From Corylus avellana (Eukaryota > Streptophyta > Magnoliopsida > Fagales > Betulaceae): a DNA stretch of 64,000 nt. The DNA lies in the NCBI RefSeq assembly GCF_901000735.1, contig NC_081542.1, forward strand, positions 41,874,375 through 41,938,374, read 5' to 3'. This document shows, one piece after another, positions 11,901 to 23,662 of this stretch. Made by a program: the position numbers and the translations under genes. The notes beneath the pieces are model-generated. The model had not been told where the DNA came from, made no database searches, and saw only the letters and a list, made by a program, of their open reading frames with translations. Each line of letters opens with the position of its first letter. Position 1 is the stretch's first letter.

Positions 11901-14900
11901 AAAAAGCACTAGCTACATCTGCGCTATCATCCTAAAATGACTAGTCAATTTAGAGCTTCCCTATAATATATTATAAATCTCAGTTTCACCTAGTAATTAA
12001 CTAGGCAATATGAGACTTAACAGTTAACACTCATAACTATCTCTTATAAACTACTCACTCTATGTGAGTTACTCATCTCTTCCTAATATGAGACTGGGGT
12101 GTTACAGATAGTGCCTTAAAACCCAATTTGTTTTGTGTGACATTTTCATTTAATAATAAATTAGAACATTGGGCGTGCGCGCGCACACACTTTTGTTAGG
12201 GATAGTGCCCTAAAACCCAATTTGTTTTAGGTGACATTTTCATTTATAAATAAAATTGTTTATTTTTCTGAGATAAATTAGAAACATTTGGCACGTGCGT
12301 GCACACCCATATACATTTGTGTGCTGTATATGTAGTCCTCAAGATACATATTGAGTATGGTTTAGGTATGTTGATGAGATTGTCACATAGATTTAAACTA
12401 TAATACCTTGTGACTTATAAATCCTAGTTAATAGTCAATGATAGGATCTAGCATTCCATCTTATGAGACTATAACATATCAATCATGATTATCTATCTTG
12501 ATCATGAAAGTATAAACTTCTGATTGACATATTGGTGTGATTAGAATACATTGAACTATATTGTGTAAGTTGTTATTCTATAAACTATTGTCGATTGAAT
12601 AACTTAAACTCACGATTACTTATAGCATTGACCCTCAATTCTAAAATGAATGTGAACTTAAATGTAAAGTATAGCTCACTTTGATACATTCACGATTGAG
12701 ACCTTGCACTGACAAAATTTTAGTGTGTTGGGTGGTCAAGTGTAGCATTATGGGAACAATATTACTCCTCAAGATGGAATCCATAATCACTTTGATTGAA
12801 ATCAAAGAGATGTGAAATATCCCCGTGAGATAAATTTAATGGGAACAAGTATTTTAGTAAGAAGTTACTATAATTATATGTACTCAATGAAATATGATTT
12901 CAAAATTATGAAAATAAACAAGAGATTAAATGGGGAATCATGGATTAAGAAATAGTAAAATAAAGTGACAGTAAATTTATTTTTTAATTTAATTTCAATA
13001 TGGATATTTCATGAAGCAGTTAAATGTAATTATAAGAAGTCAATAGAGCTCTTAATTAATCAAAATAAATATTATAGTGCAATTATAACTTTTTAGTAGA
13101 ATAAGTTGTAATTAATGGTAAGTTGGTAAGCTAGAACAAGTCATTAGATGACAAGTGTCCTAGGTCTATTGGATCAAGTTGATAATTATCTTTAAGATTT
13201 AACTTAGGGTAAAGTCCACTTAACCCCTTCAAACTATTACCCCAATGACAATCTACCCCCCCAAATTATCAATTGCGACAATTTACCTCTCAAACTACTA
13301 AAACAATGACAATGTACTCTCCAATGATAGCAAAATGACGAAATTACCCTTAAAATGTTGAAAAATAAATAAATTTTAGTATTTTTGTTTTTATTTTAGT
13401 TAGGGTAATTCTGTCATTTTGTTAAAATTGGGAGTACATTGTCATTGTTTTGGTAATTTGGGGGGTAGACTATCATTAGGGTGGTAGTTTGAGGGGGTTA
13501 AGTAGACTTTACCCTTTAACTTAATTGCACAAGGAGTAATACTTCTAATAGGTGTGTGAACGAGTGTTAAAGGAGCCCTACCAAGCTAGGATTCACATGT
13601 CTATTTAAAGGAGCCCTATGTATGAGAACCCACACTCTTTAGTTTCAAAATCAGAATTGAGGAGAAAATCCAATAAGTCTTAAGAGCAAACCCTAGACTC
13701 TAGACCGTTCTTGAAGTTCCACTTACCGAGGTATGCAATTTCTTCAAGAATACATGTGTTGTTTTTAGGTTTTGAAAAAACTGGCGCAATGTTGATCATG
13801 GAACACGACCCGTTAGGGAATTTTCCGCTGCTTTCAATGTTCCCAACACCTCTAAACTCGCATCACTAATTTGTAACAAAATGATTGTAAACTAAATCTC
13901 TAGTACATATATAGTTAACCAATTTGTCATGATATCTTATGGTAAACAACATCTACATATGTATTGCCGAAATAGGACATTGATGAACTCAATTTGAATG
14001 GCCTGATTATGACAATCAAATTTGTCGAAGGTCCAATAGGTGTTATTACCTGAGGATAAGATTAAACTGTGGTTTGTCAACTAAACAGATCGACAAGACT
14101 TAGAAAAGTTGGCTTTGATAATAATCGAACTGATCATCAAGTGGGGTTTTTGGCGTGGTCCATTGATGGCTTTGTCCAGTACATTATCTCATACAAATTG
14201 CATGGCTTCCAGCTCACATGGATCCCATCATATATCCTGTCTTATAACTCTCATGTCTTGTCCGTCGATATATATATATACCTCAGGTTTAGAAAAGAGT
14301 TAGGGTTGGGTAAAGAGAAGAATGTACTTGTGCGCAGTTGTTTTTTGTTGACAATATTTTTATCTCATCATCTAGGTCAAAAATCTCCTACCCAATTGCT
14401 CAAATTAATGCAGTGTAGTACTTTTCACATTCATCATGGGAGAACTCATCAATGAGCTCAATATTGTGCTATGTTAATCCATTCGATCGATAAATTTAAA
14501 CTAGTAGACCCAATAGGAAAAATGTTAAAAGGGTTAATTTGGTTAAACAAATAGCTTCAATTTATAAGCTTATTTCCCTGGCCTGGATCTTTAGTGAGAA
14601 AACAGTATAATTTGTAATAAAGAAGAATGGGAGAAATTGGAGCAATAGTGTGAAGAAATTAAACAAGCATATATTAATGGAAATAATTGGAAAACTAGGT
14701 TTTTTTTTTATCTAACCTGCTACATTGCTGGCAAAACCTTTTCTGGCCTCCGGCAAAATGGACAAAAGCAGCCTTAGCATGAAACTCGCAGACCTTGTGG
14801 CGGCGGTGGTAGTGCTTTGCACCGGTCAAATCAGCATTACAATTCTCCACCTGGCAAGTAGGCGGCGATGAGCCTCCACTGCCAGATGGCTTCCTGCTAG

Positions 14901-15060
14901 AGGAAGTTATTTCTCTCTTTTTCTTCCCATCAAGCTCTCTAAATCCTAATCCACCATCATCTTCATCCTCCTCCTCCTCTTCCTCCTCCTCCTCCTCCTC
15001 CTCCTCTTCCGTATTACTGTACTTGAAGCTCCTCTTTCCCTCGGCTTTGCTTGTTTCCAT
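8921..15060 (-). CDS. SPL: SBP-box transcription factor, small SPL3/4/5 type
   Basis: Nuclear DNA-binding protein of the SQUAMOSA promoter-binding-like family, which binds GTAC motifs and promotes phase change and flowering. Exon 1 is 15060-14717 (start [11 protein letters not shown]) and exon 2 is 9038-8921. The intron of about 5.7 kb splits an Arg codon after CQQCS, the conserved intron position in this family. The protein is 153 aa. A run of 14 Glu occupies residues 18-31. The SBP domain runs from about 69 to 142 with zinc ligands C69, C74, C91, H94 and C110, C113, H117, C129. The bipartite nuclear signal is KRSCRKR...RRRK (126-142). An ATG at 15060 is chosen because the frame upstream has no earlier ATG. 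The miR156 site follows at 8820-8839. The intron holds LINE, MITE, TRIM and LTR sequence, all between intact splice sites. Confidence 0.94.
10270..10500 (+). pseudogene. LINE reverse-transcriptase tail (zf-RVT) remnant
   Basis: A broken frame inside the SPL intron reads ..[17 protein letters not shown].., ..[10 protein letters not shown].. and ..[15 protein letters not shown]... This is the pattern of the zf-RVT domain at the end of plant L1-type LINE polyproteins (GxFsVKSaY, then W..LW, then WrlxxNalPtkxxL). In-frame stops, for example after NIS and after RTLH, show it is dead. It is antisense to the SPL transcript. Confidence 0.65.
10820..10970. mobile_element. Small foldback element in SPL intron
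   Basis: An inverted repeat: CAAATGTGACATGACTTTTA near 10850 is mirrored by the complement of AAAAGTCACACCACATTTG near 10920-10938, and the outer arms (GACTCTTGTTCG... and ...GAGGACCAGAGTC) also pair. It has the size and AT-rich centre of a MITE. No coding content. Confidence 0.5.
11083..11454. mobile_element. Long-TIR foldback MITE, family B, copy 1
   Basis: The left end reads AAACTTCACTTTGGCCCCCT followed by GAACTTTCATC. The right end is its imperfect inverted complement (...GGAAGTTTAGGGAGCCAAAG, TAAAGTTTTCC). The arms pair over more than 100 bp each around an AT-rich centre. It lies in the SPL intron. The related copy is at 51031-51404. Confidence 0.75.
11581..12106 (-). mobile_element. 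Complete TRIM retrotransposon (terminal-repeat retrotransposon in miniature)
   Basis: Two direct repeats, 11581-11789 (209 bp) and 11887-12106 (220 bp), flank an internal region of about 97 bp. Read on the minus strand, the LTR is TGTAACACCC...GTTACA-type. Two bases after the 5' LTR comes TGGTATTAGAGTC, a near match to the initiator-tRNA-Met primer binding site TGGTATCAGAGC. Just before the 3' LTR is a polypurine tract, AAGAGGGGG. A perfect 5-bp target duplication GATAG flanks it (11576-11580 and 12107-12111). There is no coding capacity. It is inserted in the LTR-like sequence 11569-13848. One LTR end has decayed from TG to TA. Confidence 0.88.
13206..13515. mobile_element. Long-TIR foldback MITE, family C
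   Basis: The left end AGGGTAAAGTCCACTTAACC (then CCTTCAAACTATTACC) is mirrored at the right by GGTAGTTTGAGGGGGTTAAG then TAGACTTTACCCT. The arms are over 100 bp and include matching phrases such as AATGACAATCTACCCCCC and GGGGGGTAGACTATCATT. It is nested in the LTR-like sequence in the SPL intron. Confidence 0.8.
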
Positions 15061-16395
15061 TTTGCAAAGCAAGAGCAGACAAACGAGGAGGTAGATGGAG
15101 AGCTATAGCTAGCAGTCAAGAGGGAGAAGACTAAAACCTTAATATACGGTTGGAAAAGGAGAAGAAAACACATATCAGGACCACAAGTTCCATTTTTCCC
15201 CTTGTCAGCATAAGAATAATAGTGAAGGGTAGAAAGCAAAGACGAAGATAATTGGCTCCAACACCACATAATTGATACGTCTCCACAGTAACCTCAATAC
15301 CTTTACTTTATAGGGCCTGCGCTACAAAAGCTGTAATTTCCCAGTTTTATATTAAAAAATTATTTTCAAGTGGTTACAAATAGAAAGTTGTTACAAATAA
15401 TATCAATAGTTATAAATAGTATCAGAGCAATTTAACAATACCATAAGTCAGAATCTTAAGTGAGAGGGTTTTTTTTGGAGTGGTTACAAAAGGGTCACTC
15501 TCACTCTAATTTGAATCTTTCTATAGAAATTTCTATGAAGATTTGAGTGTGAGTTGAGATTTGTTAAATCGCTTCAAGAAGACTAAACGTACGAAACCAA
15601 AAATCACCCAGAAAAGGTTTCTACCCCATTGATTAATGGTAGTAGTTGTTAGACTGTCTATTCTTTGGAGGGGGAGTTTTCAATATCATGTAATCCAACC
15701 ATGCAGCTAGACAACCATGTTGTCATTACCAATGGGGTTTGTCTGTCATTTTACTTAACTCTAATTAAAGCAGCAGGTTTTCTGGTTGATGTGCTTATCT
15801 TTTATCATATATATATATATATATATATATGCACGTACATGGAGACTCTTTTTCTCAGTCTAAGAGTAGGCCAGCATAGTCCTTTTTTTTTTTTTTTTTT
15901 CCCGATAGAGGGGAAGAATTCTTCGTCCAAAGTGTATTATTGAGTGGTGAAAAAGGTGAGAAGTTCTTGTATATATGGTCCAATGATTTGACAAGCTCTG
16001 CCTATCTCCTTTGTACGATTGTCTACAATTGCATGTCCTTGCATCTTCTTTCTTTGTTGGTGTAGCCAACTGGTTTGCAGCAAAGTGGCCAACCATCCCA
16101 CCTCCCCTACATTATATATACTACTTCTTCCATCGTCTCCTTGGACCACCCTTCATTCATTATCCTATTTATTGGTCCCATTTGTGCAAGGGCATCTTTT
16201 TAGAGATACCCTATTCGATCCACTTTCAGAGCATAAATGTATGTGAGATTTTCACATTTCTCATATATATATATAATGAATATTTTATGTTATATGTCCG
16301 TCGAGTAACGCATTCACCATCAAGAGTAATTAAAAATCTTAATAACAAATGCTAAGTAAAAGGGTTAAGTAGTTCGAAAGAGAACATATTTTTAA

Positions 16396-16788
16396 GGAAA
16401 AACTCCATTTAAGACTCCTGAATTATCATATATTTTGAGAAGATTCTCTCAAATTTAAAAAAATTTCAATTTTATCTCATGAACTTTTATTTTGATGCAA
16501 TGTACTCCTCTCTGTCAAATTTTAAACGTTAAAAGTGATAAAATAACATTTATACCATTTTTTTTTTATAAAATTCCAAATTCACTTTTAATTTCAAATT
16601 AAATTAAAAAAAATGAAAATCAATGGATAATTTAATATTTTTATTAATTTTCGTTAGGGGTTAACGGCTAAATTTGACGAAAATGGGTCAATCAAATTGA
16701 AAGTTCATGAGGTATCAAGAGTTTTTAAAATTTAAGAAAGTTTTTAAAAATACGTGATAATTCATAAATTTAAAATAAAGTTACTCCT
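16396..16788. mobile_element. Long-TIR foldback MITE, family D
   Basis: The left end GGAAAAACTCCATTTAAGAC (then TCCTGAATTATC) pairs with the right end ...GTGATAATTCATAAATTTAA then AATAAAGTTACTCC. Internal matched pairs include CAATTTTATCTCATGAAC with GTTCATGAGGTATC. AT-rich centre, no coding content. Confidence 0.65.
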
Positions 16789-19700
16789 AATTTTAAAGTT
16801 GAGAAAGAATAGAAAAAACTAGGTGAGACTTTAAAGAGGTAATGAATTAATTAAGTATAGGTTATAAAAAATATATATATAAAATAAGATAGGGTTGAAT
16901 TTTCTTCGATTCAGCTGTCTCCAGACCAAAGATGATGTCATAGATGAGGTCATACTTAAATTGAAGATGATGTCATACTTCTGTTGCCGTAATCGTGTAT
17001 TCTGCTTGACACCAGTGTACTGTTCAGAAAAGCACATCACGTACGTAGCAATTAATTAATTATAGCCTTTTATGTTAATTTATTTTAAAAAAATTGCCCA
17101 ACAAATTAAAGGGTTTGGGAAAAGAGACAAGATTGTGAGAATAATGGGATTTTACAAATGGATAGCTTTGGATTGATGGTCCTGGATGAACCTGACGGAC
17201 AAAATAGAGACACTAAGGTGAGGGAATATCGATGCGTCTCTATCGATCCATCTGTTGTTGTTCCCTCATCAACTTATAGATGGAAAGATGGAAAGGAATA
17301 TATTCTCACTTTTATAAAAATGTAGTATTATGAAAGTCTTTGATTCTATTGAAGTAATTTTTGGGGCGGCCGGACCGGAGATGGGTCAAGTGCAAAACGA
17401 GAGAAAGAGTCATTGAAAATCGTCTGTTATCGAGAGGATTGAAAAGGTTTTCGATGCTTAAGTCGGTAACAGTTTTTTAATAAAGACTAAATGGAGAGTG
17501 GGGTCACCTGCAAAACAAAAGAAATAGTCACCGTAAAACATCGGTCCCGAGGATCCAAAGAGCCTATGATGTAGCATGTGGTCCTCTCCCCACTAAAGGC
17601 TTTATTTATTTATTTTTATAATTAAGACTTTATTCTCATTTTATTTCTCTTGTATAAATAGAGTAGCTTATAATGTAAAACTGAACTCATTAAATTATTA
17701 TCAAATTAAAGAATTTTCTCTCAAAACTATGTGGAGTTTGTGTTATTTTCTCAACGTGCGGGTTTGAGCTTATATTTACGCTTCTCCTTGCAGAATTAAA
17801 GATGTTGCTATTTGATTAGTTACTTTAGTCTTCCACTATGTCAGCCTCCGATGCTTAAGTCAGTAATGATTCTCCAATAAAAAAAACTTAATGGAGAGTG
17901 GGAGAAGAAAAAGTTCCCTTATCCGGAATTGTGTACCTCTTTTTATTAAAGAGCCCATAGGAATGATCCCTTTAATGCTTGTCACGTGACAGAGAGAACG
18001 TTTAGTTATTTTCTAGATAGGGAGAGAATTAATCTCCATGTAGTGAGCTTATGCAATTATTTTTCACTCATTAGACCGTTTGAGAAGTCAGGTGATTTTT
18101 TCTCGAACATATCCGAATGTCTACTTCATAAGGATAAGAATTGTGTTCAAATGCACAGCATACACTAATTGTAACTTGACTAGCTCTCTGTCATCTTGGC
18201 TCTCCAACACCCCTTTCGGGTCCTTGACTGGAAGATGGCTGACTTGATCTCTAATACCATCTCCATCATCCCTGTTGTCTCCTCCTGAAAGGCTCGAAAA
18301 GTTCCTGTTTTAGCCTGTGTGTTTTAAATTTAGGTTGTTTTCGTTTTTCTTTTTGTCTTTCTGGTTTTTTGGATTCTAGATAGCGTAACATTTTTATGTA
18401 AGTCATATATAGAAATTTTCCTAAATCATTACATTTATATTTTCCTTTTAAAATAAGAATGACTCATCCATAAAGAATACTATGGAACAGAAATTTCCCC
18501 CTCGTATGATGGCAAAAAGTAAAGTTAATTATTATTCAGGCACCCTCTCTCCTTCTCTAGAGGCATTATGGGCTTTCTTCTTTCTTTATTATTTTTCAGT
18601 TTTTCGTTAAAGGGAAAGGTGGGGTATATTTTTTGTGCTCATCTTCGTAAATTGTTTCCAAAGTGGCCTAAACCAAACCTCATTTGACTAATCTTGCCTT
18701 TGTCTCCCCCACCAACAGAGAAAGCTTGTCTTGTCTGATTTTGACAAGACAGAACTTTGCCCTTATGAAAAATGCATATGTATAGGGGCCCAAACTGTGA
18801 ATTTTATGTGTTGTCTTGGCCCAATCTGGTCCTGGGCCTTCCAAATAATCTTAGCCCATTAGCCTGAATGATTAGCATGGGCCATTGGACCAAACTTGAA
18901 AATCTAGTAGGCCCAGATTGCTTGTTAAACGGGGGACCACTAACGGACTAATTCGGTGGGATGGTCCCACCGATAGGCTGACGCGGCTTGATTAATGGCT
19001 TTTGCGAGAGCGTTTTGGAATTAAAAAAGGAAAATTATTTGAGTTTGACCCTAATCAACCATGATTACAAAGCTCAAGTTTATCAATTAGTGGTCCTAAA
19101 TCCAGAAATCCTGCACGTCATGATGCCTAGGGTTTGGGGTTTGGCCTCCCTCTAATACTAGTCCTTACAATATCATGACCACTTAAATTGTAAAGGGGAT
19201 TTAATTTGTACAAGATTATTGGGGGATACTATAATTTTTATTAAAAATTTGTTATTACGTTAATTATTAAACAAATAAATTTGATTAAAACTATATGTCA
19301 GTTCACTACTAAAAAAATGACCTACTAGTGCATATTTTTCTTGGCGATTATATATGTAAGATGCGTGGAAAAAAAAGTGTCGGTAACAAAATAAGTGCTG
19401 GTATTTTAATATAAGCACCGACATATAAGCATGGTTGTAGCTAGGATTGTTTTCTGTAGCGGTTTCTAGGTCTACATGACACTTATCAAATCAACAATTA
19501 AATAATTAAATTTGATTGTGACTAGTTGTCATGTTAGTTTGTAAGAATGTTACGGTACATTGGCATTGTGATTTTATAGACAAAAAAATGTAATTTTAAA
19601 CCAAATCACAAAAAAAAAATGAATTGTTTGGGATTGTTTTTTAATGAATTGCGATTTGAAAACGAAAAAAATCCATATTTTCAAATTGCAGAGAAAAAGA

Positions 19701-20948
19701 TGTTTTTTTTTTTTTTAAACGCACAATTTTAAAGGCTAAATTATGATTTTGCTAAACGCTTAACTGTGTTTTTAAAAATTACGTTTCTAAATCAAACATT
19801 TTAAAATCAAATCACACTTTTTGAAATCACAAATCCAAACAAACCCTAATAATACTCTATTTTTTTAAAAAAAAAAATTAAAAAGAAAAAAAAAAAGAAA
19901 AAGAAAGAAGTAAATATATGCTCATAGAAGAGGGAAAATGAAAGTAAAGATTGTAGAAGTGTTGCTTTCTATCATTTCTGCGGTGGTGGAATAGCAACAT
20001 CACTCTTGGTGTCATTATCATGATGATGAAATATTTGGTTGTTAGGTGTGTGATGCGAAGAGGCTAGTAGAAACAAGTCAAGACCTAGCACAACTTGTCG
20101 AGAGGGTAAAATATTAAACGGATTACGATGAATGATCAGAATATGACCCAAGTTGTCAAAATCAAAATTATTTTACTTGAGAAAAATAGATAAATCAAAG
20201 CTGCATGAAGTGCATGGGTGTGGCTGATAATGGTGTTGATGACCAACTTATTTGCTTGTTAGGTGCAGAAAGGGTAATTACTAAATATTAGAGGGATTAA
20301 GGTGACTAATTAAGAAGTTATTTATATATGATATCTCCAAATTGTCAAATTCAGAGAAATATAACTTATTTAAAAGGTAGATGATAATGAACCAAAGACG
20401 CCTCATATGCATGCATGCTTGTGGTTGCAAACAATACCAATCCTATGATTCTCCCTCATGACACAACACTAATTAAGAAAGATTTGCACTTGTTTTCCTA
20501 AAGGGAAATCCGGGCATGGTCCTTCTTCTTTCTTCTTTTTATTTTTTATTTTTATCATTTTGACTTTAAGACTTCGGGTTTTGATATGATAAATTTGAGA
20601 TAGGAGTGGCAATTCGTATTCGCGTGTTAGATTCAGGTCATGTCAAAGCATATGTATAGAATTATATAATTTAATTATAAACCGACCAATTTAATTAAAC
20701 AGATTAAACCCTTTTAATCTTAACCCTCTAATTTTATATTGGGTTCATATCGGATTCGCGAGTTATGTCAAAAATTACTAACCATTATGTCCCGTGTCGT
20801 GTTCGGTTGTATCGAGGCATAGATATATAAACTAACCCGTTTAATTAAACGGCTCAAACTCCTCATCCCTAGTCCTTTATTTTCATATTGGTTCGTATTG
20901 GAATCACAGGTCAAATAGAGAAGAGAAAATGTTATGAAAATACAATTT

Positions 20949-20953
<5 letters not shown>

Positions 20954-20979
<26 letters not shown>

Positions 20980-20980
20980 G
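20954..20980. repeat. GA microsatellite
   Basis: About 13 uninterrupted AG units in AT-rich intergenic DNA. Confidence 0.9.
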
Positions 20981-23552
20981 GGAGGGAAAAAGGCTAATTG
21001 TATTTTGATATTTTGATATCCATTAAAAAATTAAATTTGAAATCATCATTAGTCTTTTCGTAAAATTAATGAGAGGCATAATTGTAATTTCATATCCATT
21101 TATGTTATTTATTTGACAAAAATGATGACAGAGGTCTTGAATTTGGAATGGGCCAACTCACGTTTCAAATGTATAAAATTAAAAACATGGGTTTTAAAGT
21201 CAAAAATATCAAACAAACGAGAGGGTTATGTATAACCTGATTTTCCTTTTCTGAACAACTTTTCACAACTAACTTTTGAACGTAAAGCTTAGTGGTTAAA
21301 AAAAAAAAACAAAACACATAAAATATACCAACTTCCTCTATGATTTGATGGAATTATATCAAAATCACTTGAATTTTTACCCTGGGGAAAAAAATTCTTA
21401 CTCACCCCAAACTACTTAACTTTTGATAAGTTTGACAAGTTTAAACACCCTTCCTAGTTCCTAAGAAAAAATTATAGGTATAGCTAGCCTTTCCACCGAC
21501 TACTGATGGTTGTGTTATAGATTGCATCAGCTGTCGGCTACTAATGGTCGTGTTCTTGGGTTATGTTCATTTTATGGAACTTTACCTTTAACTGCCGTTG
21601 TTGGCAATATCAATTACTTTGATGGGTCTTGTCATTTATTTGACATATTCTCAAATGTCCCCAAGAAAGCTTTGTTGTCTTTATTTTTCATTTTTTTGCA
21701 TAATTTTCCCTTTTCTCCTCCCCGCATTGAATAAAAAATAAAAAATAAAAAAATTTAAGCAGACTCGGATCACTTGCCTCCTCTCGCCCCCGGCTCGCCT
21801 ACGTGTATATTTTCGAATTACACCAAACATAATAATCTATGAAAAAAACATAAAACATGAACAGTGTTAATAATCTGTTCTAAGATCCCTCCTCCTCGAC
21901 TTTTGTGTTCTACTCATTTCTGACTCTTTTTCCTTCTCCTTGTGTTTCTAATTTCTATGGTGTTTTGTTTTTGTCCCCCAACCCTTTCCTTTCCAAGACT
22001 ATCGAATGCAGTTGATTGGTCACGGACTTTCGGCCTCATGACTTGGGCTTCAATTCGTGGGAGCACCGTCTTGTGTGGGCCCACGTTTGACTCCTGGCCC
22101 ACGTTTGTTTGATTAATTAGCACTTTGTATTTTCATTTGTTTCTAAGATTAACTACAACATTGATCCACTTCAATCATTAACTAGAACACTATTTTTATC
22201 TATGTCGTCTCATAGGATTCAATTGATTATCATAAATGTCTTTTTCTTAATTAATTTTTGTTAAAGATAACACTAAAAATTCCAATTTATCTCACAATAC
22301 TGATGTGATAATTTTAATAAACTATTTGATCAATTATTATTAAAAAAATAAAAAAAATCAAAGATTAATTGAAACTGCTCTATCAGCATAGTAAGATAGT
22401 TATATGATCAAAATGGAGTAATGTTATGGACAAATTTTTTTTTCTCCCAATGCATCTAGATGGGCATTAACACCAAATTTAAGGCATTATTACTAAATTT
22501 AGGATGACCGAATCCCTTTAAGGTGATACCATCCTTAAAAGGTTAACCTTCCACCCCTAAATTTTAGTTTTGAATCCAAAAATGAGTTTTGAGGCATTAG
22601 AACCCAAATATTAGCTCATGGAAATTTAGCTAACAGGAAAAAAAAAAACAACAGAATTTTCATTTCCGCTTTTTTTTTTTTTTTTTTTAGAGGCAGACAC
22701 GCGTTGGACGACGCTTGGCTGCCTCAATTTGGCAGCCGCATAGACGGACTCATAAAAATATAGTATATAATATTATTTATGATTTTATGTCGAGTAATGC
22801 TATAAACTACATTTTTATCTCATAACTATTAAATGATATTGATGTGGTAGTTTAAATCAATCCTTGAATGTTGACGAGTCTTTGTTGACAGAACAAAAAT
22901 CTAAAAATTAGTTGTGTCTACCACGCTAATGTTCTGTGATAATTATGATTGTAAAATAAAAATTTGATTTTTAACAACTATCTTTGACGAACATATACAT
23001 CTATGATATTTTCATTGACTTCCATAATGAAAAGTGGGAATTTGATTAATGCCATAGAGTTCAAATTTGTAGCAGAAGTTATACAATTTATTCCACTTTG
23101 ATAAACTTACATTATGGTCCCTAACGATCTTTAAGAACAGTGGACATTGACTGACAGCTGGACAGAGCCTTTTCTCCACCATTTTATTTTCCTATTATTT
23201 GTTCTTCGTATTCATAATATTATATTATAATCATAAAACCTTCTTTTTTTTAAAAAAAAAAAAAAATTTAATTCAATTTATTAAACTGACATGTAATTCT
23301 TGTTGGTACAATAAATTTATCATCGACCCACTCTACTTGGAAAATAATCGTATGGCTAACTAGTAGCCTGGTACGTGACAAACATCCAAAGATCATAGGC
23401 AAGGGCTTTTCTCTAAAAAGGCATGCACCTCAAAAAAGTGTTGTAAGATATTTTCTCTCCTGTCTTGCAGGTGACCGTCGCTGGCCTGGCCGTCCAAAGA
23501 ATTGCTTCAACGATTCTCACATGCATTTTTATATAATTCTATAAGGACATGT

Positions 23553-23662
23553 ATTTTTTTTTTTTTGACATGTTCACACAAGAGTGAGAGGAGGGATTTG
23601 AACTAGTAACCTCCGCTTTATAAGATGAAGTCTCCAGCTAATTGAGCTACCACTTAGAGACA
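23553..23662 (-). mobile_element. tRNA-derived SINE, copy 1
   Basis: The minus strand carries an A-box-like segment (GTGGTAGCTCAATTAGCTGG) and a B-box-like segment (GGTTACTAGTTCAAATCC) about 30 bp apart, then a short body and a run of at least 12 A. This is the layout of a pol III-transcribed SINE with a poly(A) tail. It has no cloverleaf closing stem, so it is not a functional tRNA. Two relatives lie at 49594-49690 and 49867-49985. Confidence 0.75.

Larger units (their letters stand above)
11569..13848. mobile_element. Copia-like solo LTR, interrupted by TRIM and MITE
   Basis: It begins TGTTAGGGATAGTGCCC (interrupted after TGTTAGGGATAG by the TRIM) and ends TTTTCCGCTGCTTTCAATGT then TCCCAACA, an ending typical of plant Ty1/copia LTRs. 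The flanks are CCTTT and CCTCT, a 4-of-5 match for a target duplication. Without the TRIM it is about 1.75 kb. The first ~90 bp of the LTR is tandemly repeated (second start at 12186). A MITE sits inside at 13206-13515. No internal gag/pol region or second LTR is seen, hence solo LTR. Boundaries are inferred. Confidence 0.5.

Noticed and set aside
14946..15269. 107-codon minus-strand frame upstream of the SPL start
   Set aside because: An out-of-frame reading of the SPL leader and Glu run; the Arg run is the shifted reading of GAG/GAA codons.
23590..23660. Possible tRNA gene on the minus strand
   Set aside because: A- and B-box-like segments are present but the acceptor and other stems do not close and an A-rich tail follows; it fits a SINE and recurs twice in the window.
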